Assembly (NCBI GenBank): GCA_963678705.1
Contig: OY783214.1
Span: forward strand, 12,896,001 to 12,960,000
DNA: 64,000 bases
Source of the DNA: Panorpa germanica
Lineage: Eukaryota > Arthropoda > Insecta > Mecoptera > Panorpidae
Direction: 5' to 3'
Made by a program: the position numbers and the translations under genes. The first letter of the stretch is position 1. Each line of letters opens with the position of its first letter. Shown one piece after another: positions 1 to 12,600 of the stretch. Under the pieces are notes generated by a model. It was given only the letters and a program-made list of their open reading frames with translations. It had not been told where the DNA came from and did no database searches.

Positions 1-149
1 ATTATTTTGACCAACTTCAATTCATAAATAATAAATGTAAAATAAATACATTCTTTGTACAAATATACATTCGAAAATTGGAATCTTCCATCACTTGAAG
101 AGTTATACAGATTATACACTATAGATACTGAGAAATTATACAGATTTAT

Positions 150-254
150 ACTTCTTTCGTTTCTTTCCAGTTGATCGTCTGTGTTTGTGTGTCTTTTTTT
201 TTATTTAGTTGATATCAGATTGAGCAACAGCGAAGCGTGGCCTCGTTTAACTAG
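150..254 (+). mobile_element. Helitron-like 3' end, family 2, copy 1
   Basis: The segment shares TTTCTTTCCAGTTGAT, CGTCTGT and a terminal block ending AAGCGTG...GTTTAACTAGT with positions 9510-9614. The CTAG just before T fits the CTRR terminus of Helitrons. No helicase or Rep coding is present and the 5' boundary is not defined, so it is a short non-autonomous copy at best. Confidence 0.3.
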
Positions 255-1400
255 TAGTAAAGCAAATTTTTAGATAGCACCAACCTTCAAACGATAAATG
301 ACCAAATTTCATCACAATCTGACCATTAGTTTACGTATTACGGTGGTTTTAGTGACTCTACTTTTGTCATTTTCAAAACAATGAAAAAATCTGAATTACG
401 TTTTTTGTAATGGCTTGATAAGTGTTATTCGCGTTTGGAAATTTGAGATACTGAATTTAGGATTTGATTTGTGAATGTTTGTATTTAACATACGCTATCT
501 ATTTGTTAAGAGGCCTTCGCCACAATCGTTAAAATGCCGCGAAACATCAAACACTGCAAGTACGCATACGTCGTCACACTAGGTGTTAATAAATGCTTAA
601 TAGCTTTTCAATAAATGTACGTACGGTTTTATCTTTAATTTCAACTTTAGAGTACTATGAGTATAATAGTTTATTATTATGCAACTAAAAGCCATGCCAT
701 CACTTAAAATACAAACATCAATTAGTATTGTATTTCACACTCTCTCTTTCTACCTCACACTCATACTCACACCTGTTAGTTAGTGCGCTCTCTCCCTCCT
801 CCTTGATACGTACTTTAACTGACTCCGACTTCGACCCCGAGTACGTCTCCAGCGTGAATGACTCGGACGTGTTCGTGTTACCGAACATTAATATTGTATT
901 ATTTGCAGATTAACATTTTATTATACAATGCAATAAATTATAAAACAAAAAATATAACTCATTTTTTTTTTGTTCGCACGGTTGTATTTTCTTATTATGA
1001 GTATTTCATTTATGGTTTAACACTTAGTATAATTTTTACGCGGCGTAAATTTGTGAATTATTGCTGTTTTGTATATAGGTCAAAGTACATAGTTTAATAG
1101 CCCCTTAAAGTGTTACTTTCCCTTTTTAAAATTAGTTTTGTTATTATGTGTAATTAAAGTAACACCTTCACTGCCGAAATGCATTTTATAAATCATTTAT
1201 TAATTGGTTTTTTATGGATTTTATCTCAAATCGAAAGAAGTGTATCTGTGAAATGATCGGAAAGCAAATCAGATTAGAGTTGGTGGAAAATTCAGTAAAG
1301 AAAAAAAGATTTGAAAAGAAATAGAATTGGTCTTGTTTTTTTTCTTTTCTTGGAAGCCGATTTTTAGATTAGAAGTGAGAAACTTTTGACTTCTATCACG

Positions 1401-1702
1401 CTAGGGGATTTTATTGTGTCGTATTTATATATATGTATGTATTTAAATACTTTTAAATAGTATTTGTGCACATCTCTGCTCATGATCACCATCAAAAGCA
1501 TGCAGCCAAGCTTGCCCTGCGACCGAGAAACAGAGTCGCTCAAAACGTGCTCAAAACCAGTTTAGTTACGTTCGTGCCGTGTGTTTCTCAAACTCGTATA
1601 TAAGTGCGTTCTCTCACTAATAACACAGTTGTATTCTCATTAGGTTCGGGCAGATTCGGGGCTAAGGTTTGCAATCAGTCGACTCATGTGCGGAGGGTCT
1701 TA
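1401..1702 (-). repeat. Dispersed repeat family, copy 1
   Basis: Read on the minus strand this matches 19226-19501 over its whole length, and the first ~130 bp matches 20542-20690. Shared blocks include CCGTCCGCAC-like start, GAATCTGCCCGAACC, GAGCGACTCTGTTTCT and the end CGACACAATAAAATCCCCTA. No open reading frame, terminal inverted repeat or convincing target duplication was found, so the class of element is unknown. Confidence 0.55.
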
Positions 1703-2889
1703 GAGTGAAATATCGCTAACACTAAACAAACTAAAATAAGGGTAAATTAGTAAGGATTTACATCAAGTATTCCCAATATTGTGTGTAGTACACCAAGGTA
1801 CAAATCATCCTCCTTTAATTTTTAATTTATTCGCATCAGAGCAAATAAAATAGTTCGTGCGTTGCAACCTTACAAAAAAATAAACAAACAGTAGTTTTCA
1901 ATAGTAATACAATAATAATTTATTTATTGTTCTGTATAGGGGGGTCCTTAAAACTTAATGCGGCTCTATATATAAGTAAGCATAATAAATAACCTAATTC
2001 GATAACGAAACTTACAATTTCTGTTTACTATTTTATAATATTCAATAATCTCTTTCAAAACACTGCTAAAAATAATGTCAAGAGAAAAGTTTAAAGTTCG
2101 ACAAATGTACGATAAGAATTTTTATTGTAAAACTTTTACTCTGTTTAAGATACAGTGTATGCGTGTGTGCAAGTAGTATGTATCTGATAAACTAGTTCGC
2201 TGAATAGGTCATGGTCATCACTGACAACAAACCATCGATAAGTAATAACCTAATACCATTATGTTAACCCAAAAAATATCCATAAAATCTTAAACCCACT
2301 CTTAACTATATCGGATATCTTGAACACCAGTATTGCAATCTGTAAACAAATACTGATAAGAAAAATCACTGATAATAATTTTATTATTTATATGTATACA
2401 ACATATAACTGTAAATATTTTTAAATATATCGCAGTAATAATATTGCAAATATTTTAGTTTTTTGTATATGAAAAAGAGCGCATGCGCAAGGTCGAAACA
2501 TCTGATGATTACACGAAGAAAGTCATATAATCTTATCATTGAAATTGTAAGTAAAACATTAGAATGTAAACAAAGTTTTTTTGTGTGCTCATTTACAATT
2601 CATGAACTCATGTTCCAATTTATAACTGAGTTTACATTATATGTTATTATCTGTGTTTTTAGCGATTTTTATTGAGATTGTAAATTACAGACCTATATTC
2701 AAATAAATGTTCAAATAAATTCTATAGAGATAAACAAAAAGTACATTATAAAACTGACAACATAGAATGACCTCATCAACAGTACGGCCTGTGCCAAAAC
2801 AATGGAAACAGTTTTTGGAAACTTATTAAAAATAATAATACTTCTTGACAATATAAAATTTTGAAAATTAGGCAATGAAAACTAGTATG

Positions 2890-3600
2890 TTTTTCGATAA
2901 TTTACAAGAAATTGAACAGTAGTTAAAGTATGACGTTATTAAAGTACTGCGTCATTTATATGGCATCAATTTGGCCAAAAACAATACAAAGGACAACACT
3001 TGTGTGTTTCTTTCAACCATCTACAGTAAATTTGAACAGTAGTGAATCTATGACGGTATTAAAAGAACTGTGTCACTCTTATGGCATCAACTTGCGCAAA
3101 TGCGATACAAAGCATAACACTTGTATGTTTCTTTAAACAATCTACAATAAATTTGAACAGTATTACAGTATTTGACGGCATTAAAACAACTGTGTCACTC
3201 TTGTGGCATATAATTGTGCAAATATGGCAGAAAAAACACAGTTGTGTGTTTCTTTTAATAATTTACAACAAATTTGAACAGTAGCAAAACTATGACGTCA
3301 TTGAAAGAACTGTGTCACTCTTATTGCATCAATTTGTGCTAATACGACATAAAGGACAACACTTGTGTGTTTCTTTCAATCATATACAGTTAATTTGAAC
3401 AGTAGTCAATCTATGACGTCATTAAAGTACTGTGTCACTTCTATGACATCTAATTGTGCAAATATGACAGAAAGAATAACAGTTGTCTGTTCCTCTGAAC
3501 AATTTACAACAAATTTGAACAGTAGTGAACTTATGACGTCATTAAAATATTACGTCGCTAATATTACATCAATTTGTACGGTTGTGACAAATGCGTCAAA
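2890..3600. repeat. Satellite-like tandem array, ~121-bp unit, about six copies
   Basis: The anchor TATGACG (or TTTGACG) recurs at 2929, 3049, 3171, 3291, 3412 and 3532, a period of 120-122 bp. Each unit also carries TTTGAACAGTA, ACTGTGTCAC, TGGCATC (or TGACATC) and TTGTGTGTTTCTTT in the same order. Copies differ by roughly 10-25%, so the array is not freshly expanded. Three units contain the full palindrome TGACGTCA. Short open frames run through the array but are by-products of the repeat and show no conserved protein. Confidence 0.85.
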
Positions 3601-4329
3601 TATAAGAAACATAAGATTGTCTTAGTTGTTACGGTCATATTATAACAACGGTAATTTTAGTATATTTTTGATAATAAAATACAGTTTGTTATGTTTCTAT
3701 TTGTGTGTTTTACTTAACTTAGAATTATGAATTTAGAATAAAAATATAATATTGAATTTAAAATAGATATTGTCTCTTCAAAGATCCAAATATGAATTAA
3801 TCTCTCTTAGAGAATAATTGTACATCAGTTAGAAAGAGAAAATAAAAATATGTACACTGAAATATTTTACAAAGTGTTTCCTCAAATCTCTTGCATCACA
3901 AGCGCTGATAACATGCTGTTAAACATTAAATTTATTTAATGGTTTTTGATATTAAGAATGTATTTGATAAAATCCGATAAATCAGCCTAAAATGTGCGAA
4001 AAGTTTAACTAATTTGTAAACAAGTTTTATATTGGCGATACAAAATAGAGCAACAGGTGATAAGATTGTTTTGATAACACGTGATATATTTAATCCATAA
4101 TCAATATCGTATTTATTTTTGTTATTCGGTATTTATTAGGGTGTTATTCTTATCTAAATTAAAACTTACATAATTAGCATATGAGTATGTAACCAATCTA
4201 GACTCTGGAAAACTAAAACGCTAAAACAATCTAAAAAATTGCTCCTCCAATTTTCAACCTAAAACCAAAAACACTTGTTCTAATAATTTAATGATATATT
4301 TATATATAATGATTATCTTAATCTTAATA
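3601..4329. other. AT-rich non-coding stretch
   Basis: Between the satellite array and the Helitron-like element I see only AT-rich sequence with no repeat, gene or RNA signature. Confidence 0.5.
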
Positions 4330-4657
4330 TATATAAATTACGTGTCACGTTGTCTCTCCGCGATGGACTCCTAAACTACTTAACCGATTTTAATCAAATT
4401 TGTACACCGTGTGCAGTTTGATCCAACTTGAAAGATAGGATAGCTTACATCTCAATTTATTTATCTTATTGCAAATTATTTGTCTATTAATTATCTGTAT
4501 ATGACATATGACATCTGGCGACGATGATGGCGACATCTGTTGACTAGATTGAGTAAATATTCTGTTGACTAGATTGAGTAAATATTCAATAGATGGCGCT
4601 ATGTAATGTAATATGACAAAAACCTTAGACACAGCAACGCGTGGCCGGGACAGCTAG
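4330..4657 (+). mobile_element. Non-autonomous Helitron-like element
   Basis: The block starts with TACGTGTCACG and CTCCGCGATGGACTCC, followed by CTTAACCGATTTTAATCAA. It ends CAACGCGTGGCCGGGACAG then CTAGT. From general knowledge, this end pattern is widespread in insect short non-autonomous Helitrons, which finish in CTRR before a T. No coding capacity is present. The 5' boundary is approximate and a strong 3' hairpin is not obvious, so the class call is moderate. Confidence 0.5.
4536..4585. repeat. Perfect 25-bp tandem duplication
   Basis: The 25-bp segment at 4536-4560, beginning TCTGTTGACTAGATTG, is repeated exactly at 4561-4585 inside the Helitron-like element. Exact identity suggests a recent slippage event. 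Confidence 0.9.
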
Positions 4658-4951
4658 TATATTTATAAATTTATATTAATGATTATATTTAATAATAATA
4701 AAATAATGGCGCGGAATTCTTTTATTTTAAAAATTCATAAAAGAAAAAGTATTGGAGATATCATTTTTATACTTTTTCGTTTTTCTAATGGTATATTTAA
4801 AGTTTCATCCTAATTACTTCTTGAATATGATATCTTGAAGGTCGACATCGGAAGTTTAGGTTCATTTTGTCTAGCATCTCTTTATCTATGTGGAGCAATA
4901 GTAGCACGAATCTTGTTCTTCAGCTCACCCAGCATCTTTGGACAATTGGTA

Positions 4952-5306
4952 CCCAGGTAGAAATGAATCTTGAAATTAGATATTGTAAAGCTATCTTTGC
5001 AAGGCATTGTTTAAGCTAATTTTAACCTTATTAATTTATGTTGGTGCAAAATTAAATGTAACAAACCTGAATAACCTTGCAAGATTAGCTAGTACCATTT
5101 TACTCTTTCAGCAAGTTTGCGCTACTCTTATAAAATAAGCATACCAAATTTCATGGAACGCTTGGAAAATAAGCTACTAGATGGCTAATTTTAATGCTTA
5201 ATTATTCGTTTAGAGTTGTGTTGTACGCTATTATAGTAGCAACCAAGCATAAATAACGCTACTTTCAAATTTAAAACCTGCACTCCAAGACAATTTTCTA
5301 TCTGGG
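4952..5306. mobile_element. MITE-like element, CCCAGGTAGAAA family, copy 1
   Basis: The left end CCCAGGTAGAAA is mirrored at the right end by TTTTCTATCTGGG. Both ends are flanked by TA (4950-4951 and 5307-5308), consistent with a Tc1/mariner-type TA target duplication. The same ends occur at 14921-15086, including CAAGACAATTTTCTA (GAAGACAATTTTCTA in the second copy) at the right side. No transposase frame is present. Confidence 0.55.
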
Positions 5307-5748
5307 TAGACACCAAGGATTTAAGATATCTCCATAAAATATAATCGCACTTTTCGAAGATTAATGGCTGCTGTGTGGCGCGCATTTTAATCAAGGAAGT
5401 TCTTGCGCCACATTTTGGATATGCCAAAAGTATTTATCGTTTACTAGAAAAATGGTGTACACTTTAAAAGAAAGTTCAATGAAAACATTCTCAATCTCTC
5501 AACAACAAACTTATTAAGATACAGAAGTATATATTTTATCCAACTAAATTAATTAATTAATATTATATGCATTTTAAACGTATCCTGTTCGACCGATCCA
5601 TATAATCAGATATAGTCCTTTCTATGTATTAGAATCTAGAACAGTGTATATGTGAAGATTGTTACCTACTCGTGTATTCCAATAGACATTTATTGAATTA
5701 ATCAATAGTATGTTGTACTAGAACACCATATTACTTTCTAACTTGAAT

Positions 5749-5772
5749 GGGGTGGGGAGGGGAGGTGTAGGG
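5749..5772 (+). other. Candidate G-quadruplex motif
   Basis: Three runs of four G separated by single bases (GGGGTGGGGAGGGG) are followed within eight bases by a further GGG. This fits the usual G-quadruplex pattern and stands out in an AT-rich setting. No promoter or gene is recognisable beside it. Confidence 0.5.
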
Positions 5773-7286
5773 TTGTGTTTGTATTTGTGTATAGTTCGAT
5801 TTGGTTGAATGACAACCGTAAGCGTGAGATATGACTGTATATAGTTGTTCCATTCCACACCTCTCACTCTTTTGATTCCCCACTCTTCTTGTTTTATTTT
5901 GATCTATTTCCCCTTCCCAACATTCAATTTGTTTTGTTTGTTACTTCTAACCTGCAGGGCTATACTGGAATGTACTGAAAACTAGTACGTCTTACCTATC
6001 ATTTACCAGTACGGACGTACAACTTATGGGTTTTTTATTCTATTTGTATACATATGTACACAATCTATCCATTAATGTCACACAGAAAACTTTTAACTTA
6101 ATATATGTCATACAGAGGCGTACTTAATTAATAATAGAAATTAATATGGATTATTAAGAGGTAATTTATGAGTTTCATGTATTATAACGAAACAAAAATT
6201 TTATGTCACGCAAAATTCCTTCTTTTACAATTAAAATATACGCATTATCAACCTAGGTAGAAAATTGCGTAACAGTGCGAGGTTACTACTAGCTAATTCC
6301 AGGGTACTTCTCATATAGAAATTGTCTTGTATTGCAACGTTTATTTATTTGAATTCATTCGTACATTTTCTATCCGCGCAATTGTTTTTCACTTAGAAAG
6401 AGCCACACTCAAATATCCAAAAATCTGCGTGCTGTGGACGACTGCTACAGTGGTTAAATATCGAAATCATTCCGTTTGTTGATTTATAAAAGCGGTAACC
6501 AGAACTAAGGTAGTTCTCGACCTACGACCTACAGACAGTCATATCTCAGAAACAGATTTTTCGAAAAAAGAAACCAGCATTCAGTGATAGCTCAATGGTT
6601 AAATTCGAGGACAAGGAGGTAGATTAAGCTCGATTAAACTCGACTTACGACCAAGATAGATACATCGGTATATACATATAACTGCTACCATGTATTTTTT
6701 TCTTTTTTTAAATTTAGTTTAAGGATATTTTAATTGCATAGATCATTTATCCTATGTATTATATCTATATTTCATTAATTAATTTTGTGTCTCGTAAATA
6801 TTGTAATAATTGAGTAATGATGTCGTCTAGGGGTAAATTTTGTCTAATATGGTGAAATTTATGGCACTAATTGTAGTAGTAGGTGTTCAATTGTAAATTC
6901 CTTATTACAAGTGTCGCAAATAGGTTTTCGTTACCTCTTGAGGATGTATTCATGTGTAATTTTTGTGTGTCCTATTCTGAGCCTCATCAATGCTTTCTCT
7001 TACTTTCTGTTTTTTTTTTGGTAACTAGTGTTGAAAATTTTGATTCGATACAGTTTTTGTTCTTGTACTTCAGTTCATTGTAGGTTGCATATTTTCACTA
7101 TCTCTTCACGAAAATGGCATATAAGATCATAGTGAGGTTACCTGTATTGTTTTCGGTAAAGTGAAAGAAAAATTTCGTGTTAAAATTTCGCTAAATAACG
7201 TTATTCGAACATTATCATTCCCTAATTCATATTAATAACAAATTACATCATTTATTGCAACTTTATGTATACTACAATCTAAATCA

Positions 7287-7310
7287 CTCTCTCTCTCTCT
7301 CTCTCTCTCT
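7287..7310. repeat. (CT)12 microsatellite
   Basis: An uninterrupted CT dinucleotide run ends just before CCTAGGACTA. Confidence 0.95.
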
Positions 7311-9509
7311 CCTAGGACTAACACTCAGGGATGATCACCCTAAAATGAAAAATTAATATCAATACATTGTACACAGTGTGATTTTCCTAAATTATATATA
7401 TTAGGGTGTAGTTTCCCATGTGTCCATGTTTCATCGATTGAAATCAATAAAGATTAGAAGGACTTGAATTGTAAGCAGCTTACAAAAAATGATATGCAAC
7501 TTAGAATTAATTGAATAATTGGAGCCAGACTTCTAAAATAAAGAAATAGAACAAGGTCGGACATGCTTAATAACGCAGATCAATAGATTTTACTGAAACT
7601 AGTCTTAGGAATTAAACATGAATTAGGAAAAAAACTAAATAAAATCGATAAAGCCGCTTATGTCTATATTATGCTAAATATTAATACATACAGAACTGAT
7701 CACCAATTAATAACTCTTGTAAATGATTTTAGCTTAAGATAATCACACTTATTCGATTAACTGTAGAGTACACACACCGTAGTTTTATATACCTTTAGAC
7801 ACTCCACACACTCTCAGACACAACTGTCTTAAAACAATTTTTCCTTTGTCTTTGAATTTAAAGAACGGGACTAAATGATTTCAGTTATTGAACCAATATA
7901 TAAATAAAACCAATTCAAATTTGTTATGTTTAAGTCAATATCTTAAATATAAATGGTTTTTAAAAATTATTTGACATTTATTGACATAGTATCCATAAAT
8001 ATGTTTCAATGTATTCAAGTGTTATAAAAGCACAATATATAAGATGATTTGTGCAGTGACGTAGTTTTATAAGACTTTAATTATAGAAAACACTCTACTA
8101 ATTATACAAAATTTAAACGCAATTTTAAGTGACAATACATTTTTCATTTAAACGAGAACAGTTCTTTTTTCCCATTCTCCAGATTTTGCTCATTGTGACT
8201 AATTTTTGTTTTCAAATAATTGGTAAAGAATGTCATCAAATCGAACAACTCAATCGTGGTTACTATTTTCAAATTTTACGTACTGTATGAAAAAGAACCC
8301 GCAAACTGGATGAAACAATTTGGCGGGCCGAATTTTACCCCAATTTTTTACTTTGAGAACCTCTTAATTAAATTGAAAAGAGCATGTTATGTACTTTATA
8401 TATATATAAAAGTAATAGAAAATTATGCAAGTTCTAAAGAATCAATATAATTACTTAGAAAGACTCGTACTAGCTGCTGCACACCAGTATTCAAATAATT
8501 AAGTAAGTGATATTCATTTTCCGGTACAGCCAACCACATAGTAATCAATAAAAAGTACGGTGCATCGATAATGACTGCCACACAGATAGAGTTGTAAAAT
8601 ATACGAGTAAAGTACAGGCTGATAATAAAATTACTGATATTTGGAATAAATATTTTGAATGTAAATGTACTACATTTATTTCATTTTTAATTGAATGCTA
8701 CTGCATCTTATCATTGAAATGATAGGAAAAAAGAGAGCGCAAATATTTCACCAATTCAAAGATGTTATCGATTGTAAAAGCGGAAAAGAAATTGGATTCT
8801 AAATAAAAATATATTTCTCAGCATATTTCGTAGAAACAAATTTTCAAATGAGACTTCTAAGAATAATAAAACGGTAAAATATTTTCCTCATTTTATTACA
8901 TATAGTTAAATTCAATTTAGTAATAAGGTCATTAGGATAGCCGTTGCATGTTGGAGACAACTTGTTTTAGCGTTATTCGCCACTGTGACTTCAAATAGAT
9001 CGCTATGACTTCAAGCTAGGCCTAGCAACGACATCTTCCAAAGGTATAAAGGTCTTATAGACCAGGATACTTGTCTGAGGTACTTACATATTTCGGGCAA
9101 GTGTAGGATACCGGGAATATGGAAATTTAAGTTGAGAATTCAGCACAGGACATTGAAAGTATAATTATTGACTTTTAATTGAAAGAACTCGAACACTTAT
9201 GAGAAATGTCTCAAGATAAAATTGTTAGCATTCTCTCTGTTTGTTCAATATGGTGTTGCATTTATAGCTCGATCTTATTACGATAAAGGTACAATTTTGT
9301 GTCTTCATTGGCTGATCGCGCTACCATGACTTCACTTTTGTTTACTTAGGCGTCAAAAATGTGCGTGTTATGACATTTTTTATTAGGGAAACGTTGCCAT
9401 CTTTTACACAAACATAAGTGCACTATACAAAAGTAGTCGGCCGATTGATTGACTTGAAAATCTGACACATCGTTGCATTCAAATACGCGCGTATTTTCGA
9501 AAATCAAAT

Positions 9510-9614
9510 TTATTTCTTTCCAGTTGATTGTCGTCTGTATTTAAATCTGTGTGTGTCTTTTATTTACTTTCCCATATATTTCGAGCCACAGACAAGCGTG
9601 ACTGGTTTAACTAG
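9510..9614 (+). mobile_element. Helitron-like 3' end, family 2, copy 2
   Basis: It matches 150-254 in TTTCTTTCCAGTTGAT, the GTCTGTATTT/GTGTGTCTTTT run and the terminus AAGCGTGACTGGTTTAACTAGT. The upstream extent could reach ~9430 but is not defined. Confidence 0.3.
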
Positions 9615-12600
9615 TAGTTTATGAAACTGTACACATCTTAAAATTAAAATAACGTAAATTAAAAATAATGTTACTACAGCATCCTTTCCACTCACTGTTT
9701 TGATATTTAATTTACTGTTTTTATTTAATATTGTATTCTAGATTTCAGGTTTTCGTTTAAGCATTCCTTTTCACAATTGTGTTTTAATTTAAGTTTAGTT
9801 AATTTCATTGGTGCGTATGCATCGTTAGTAATATAAATTTTGACAGTTCGACAAAATTGTATGTGAAATAAATAAAATTACTATTTTTAATAACAATTAG
9901 TAATAGAAATTGTTTTCACTTCTACTGCATTTTGCTGATTGTCACATTTTGGAGGTTATAATAAAATATAGTTTTTCTTAATTTAATATTTTTAATTTAA
10001 AACATTGGACCTTGTAATGTTCTAAAAAAACTAAGAAAACTTAAAAAATAAATTAAATTAAAAATGGTGATGCCTACTCGTATTGCCATATGCTAAACTG
10101 TTTAAATTAGATAAAAAAATACAAAATTAAATTGTTAAATTTAGTAAGTGGGAATGATACTTAATTCTAAAATTTTGGTTAAATATTTTTCTGAAATCTG
10201 CTGGAATTTTATTTCTATTATTTTATCATATGCAATTGATTAAGTTTTCTGAAAAATTGTCTTGTTATCTATTATTTGCCAAGAGTGGAATATTTCAAAT
10301 TTATAGCTGCATGGAATACTTGCCACATTGCAATTACAGTATCAGTGTTTGTTTATTTTTGTGTCTCGATAAAAATGTAAACAAAATATTTGAAAAATAC
10401 TGAAAGCAATTCTTAATGGTTATTAGTTCAGGGAGCTGTTTTTGATCACTTTTACTCTATCTCTCTCCCTAACTTCCCAGTTCTCACAGATAAAATATAA
10501 ATCCAACAAACTGAGTGTACGTTACACCGCAAAGCAATGAATAAACGAAAGTTTCCTTTTTCTCACAACTTAAACATATACAGGCGCAGACTCTTTTCAC
10601 CGCGTTCTGCTGTGGCTTACGGTTTTAAACGGATACGGAATTGTACATAGAAAACACCGCGAGTACAGACGTATATGAATTTAAATTCCTTGGTTTGATT
10701 CTTCACAACTTTTCTTTCAAAAAATGAGGGAATCATCTCATCAACGTCTGTTGAAGCTTTTAAGCTTTGAAAGCTTTCATACGTGTTTCACAATACCACC
10801 GACTGGGTGGAGTGGACTGTATTTGCTTATGATTTTTAAGGTGGATGTAAATTGCGTTTAGAAGTACAAGTATACTTTGTCCTAAATTCTATGTAATTGT
10901 GCTTTATATTGGTAAAGCTTTATACACTGTTAAAAAAAACATAGTACCATTTCTTAAACTTTTTCTTAATCAATGTATTAGAATAAAAATTCAGATTCGT
11001 ATATTAATTTTTATAAGATATTAGGGAGTTAATGAGTTAAATTGATTATGTACATATATAATCATAAACGTCATTGCCGAACTATCATAATTTGAAATAT
11101 TTCTATCCCAAAAACATTTTGGAGTCACTTTGACATTATATTAAATATGCGTATAATTTTGTGGATATAAAACAATTCAATTTGATTTCACTCGTTCAGG
11201 GGAAATGTCAGTTATATGAACTATAACGTCAAAATCACTTCACCTGGCCTCACTACCGTACCAGTATTGAATGACGTTGCAAATAAACCAGTAAAGTGTA
11301 ACAGAGACAGACATATCTTGTTTCTTTTTCTATGATATTTTATGAGGTGAAATATATATGTATATATTATGTATTATTTTATCTCTACTAAAATAATTAT
11401 TTTTAAATGTAAAAGAAGCTACAAATATATTTCCATTTGAATGTATAATGCTGGAAAGAATATTCTTATGAAAAGATTCTGACAACTTTTTTTCATATGT
11501 AACATCTATCTGAAATCTTAGTGAAAAATATTTGATTTCTTGACAAGAACTTCACCAAAATGTTTACTGGGATATTTTTATTAATAAAGTTTTAAAACTA
11601 TGAATTAAAAAAATGAGTGTATAAAACTTATTTGCGTTTAGTTATTTCAATACTGCAACATATTCGAAAGCCATTTATAAGTATACTTGTACAATATTTA
11701 GTGTTTTATGAATAAGGTTTCTAGGTGCACAAATCAATGTCACCGTTTTCTTTGAATCAATTTATATGTACATACTTACATATACGATATCAGTTACACA
11801 TACATACATTCATAAATAGAATTCAATACATACAAACTTGAAAAACTCATACAAATAATTTAATAACATTCAACGGGCACTTGTTTCACTCGATAATAGA
11901 AGCTCCGTCTTACCCGTACACTTGCACGGTATACACCACACGGTGTGACGTCATTGTAGACCAGGAAAATTACAGTAATAAATTCAAAATGATTTCCGCG
12001 AATTTCTACACCTTTGCAAAAACTTTTCCTTTTATGGGACAAAAAATAATTATTGAATTGCTTTAATTCGGATCACGAAGTCTTGGCTTTAATTTAGTAG
12101 GAGAATTCTTAAATACTATAAGCAAATTGAATGGTAAGCAATAAAAGTGAAATGATTCTTGAAATGGGTGGAAAAACCACTGCATTTGGGCCGGCATCGG
12201 ACTCATATTAAAATCCCAAGAATATAAATCCAAGTACTGTTCTATTAAGACTTAACGTGGGAGTGAAGAGAAGCATGAGGGAAGCTGTACATACGATCGC
12301 TACTGTCTACTGAGGCAACAACTGATATAAGCTATCTGAAGCACAATTAGTCTTTGAAGAAACTTATTTTCAAAATGCCACATACAGATAACATTAAAAA
12401 ACCTAGTAATCAGTGCATACGCCTTTCCTCTCGCTTTCTTCTTTTCCACTTTTCATACGATATATGTAATTACTGTATGTAATGTAGTTACTGTATTTAA
12501 AATATATGTAATATACCAAATAAACAAAATTAATATACCAGTAAATCAATGCCAAAATGTGAGCACCATTACCCTGAACTTTATCTTACTTGTATTGTAA

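Larger units (their letters stand above)
1..2889. other. AT-rich non-coding stretch
   Basis: No gene is supportable here. The short open frames lack family motifs and splice context. The stretch contains a Helitron-like end near 150-254 and a dispersed repeat at 1401-1702, listed separately. Near 350-374 there is a lone motif (GTGACTCTACTTTTGT) resembling the terminal repeat of the element at 18079-18199. Confidence 0.6.

Noticed and set aside
2890..3600. CRISPR-like array
   Set aside because: Units of ~121 bp are contiguous and diverged with no short repeat-spacer pattern, and the genome is eukaryotic.
2930..3625. Overlapping short open frames in the 2.9-3.6 kb region as a repeat protein gene
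   Set aside because: They are phase by-products of the 121-bp tandem repeat. The period is not always a multiple of three, frames break and no start or splice context supports them.
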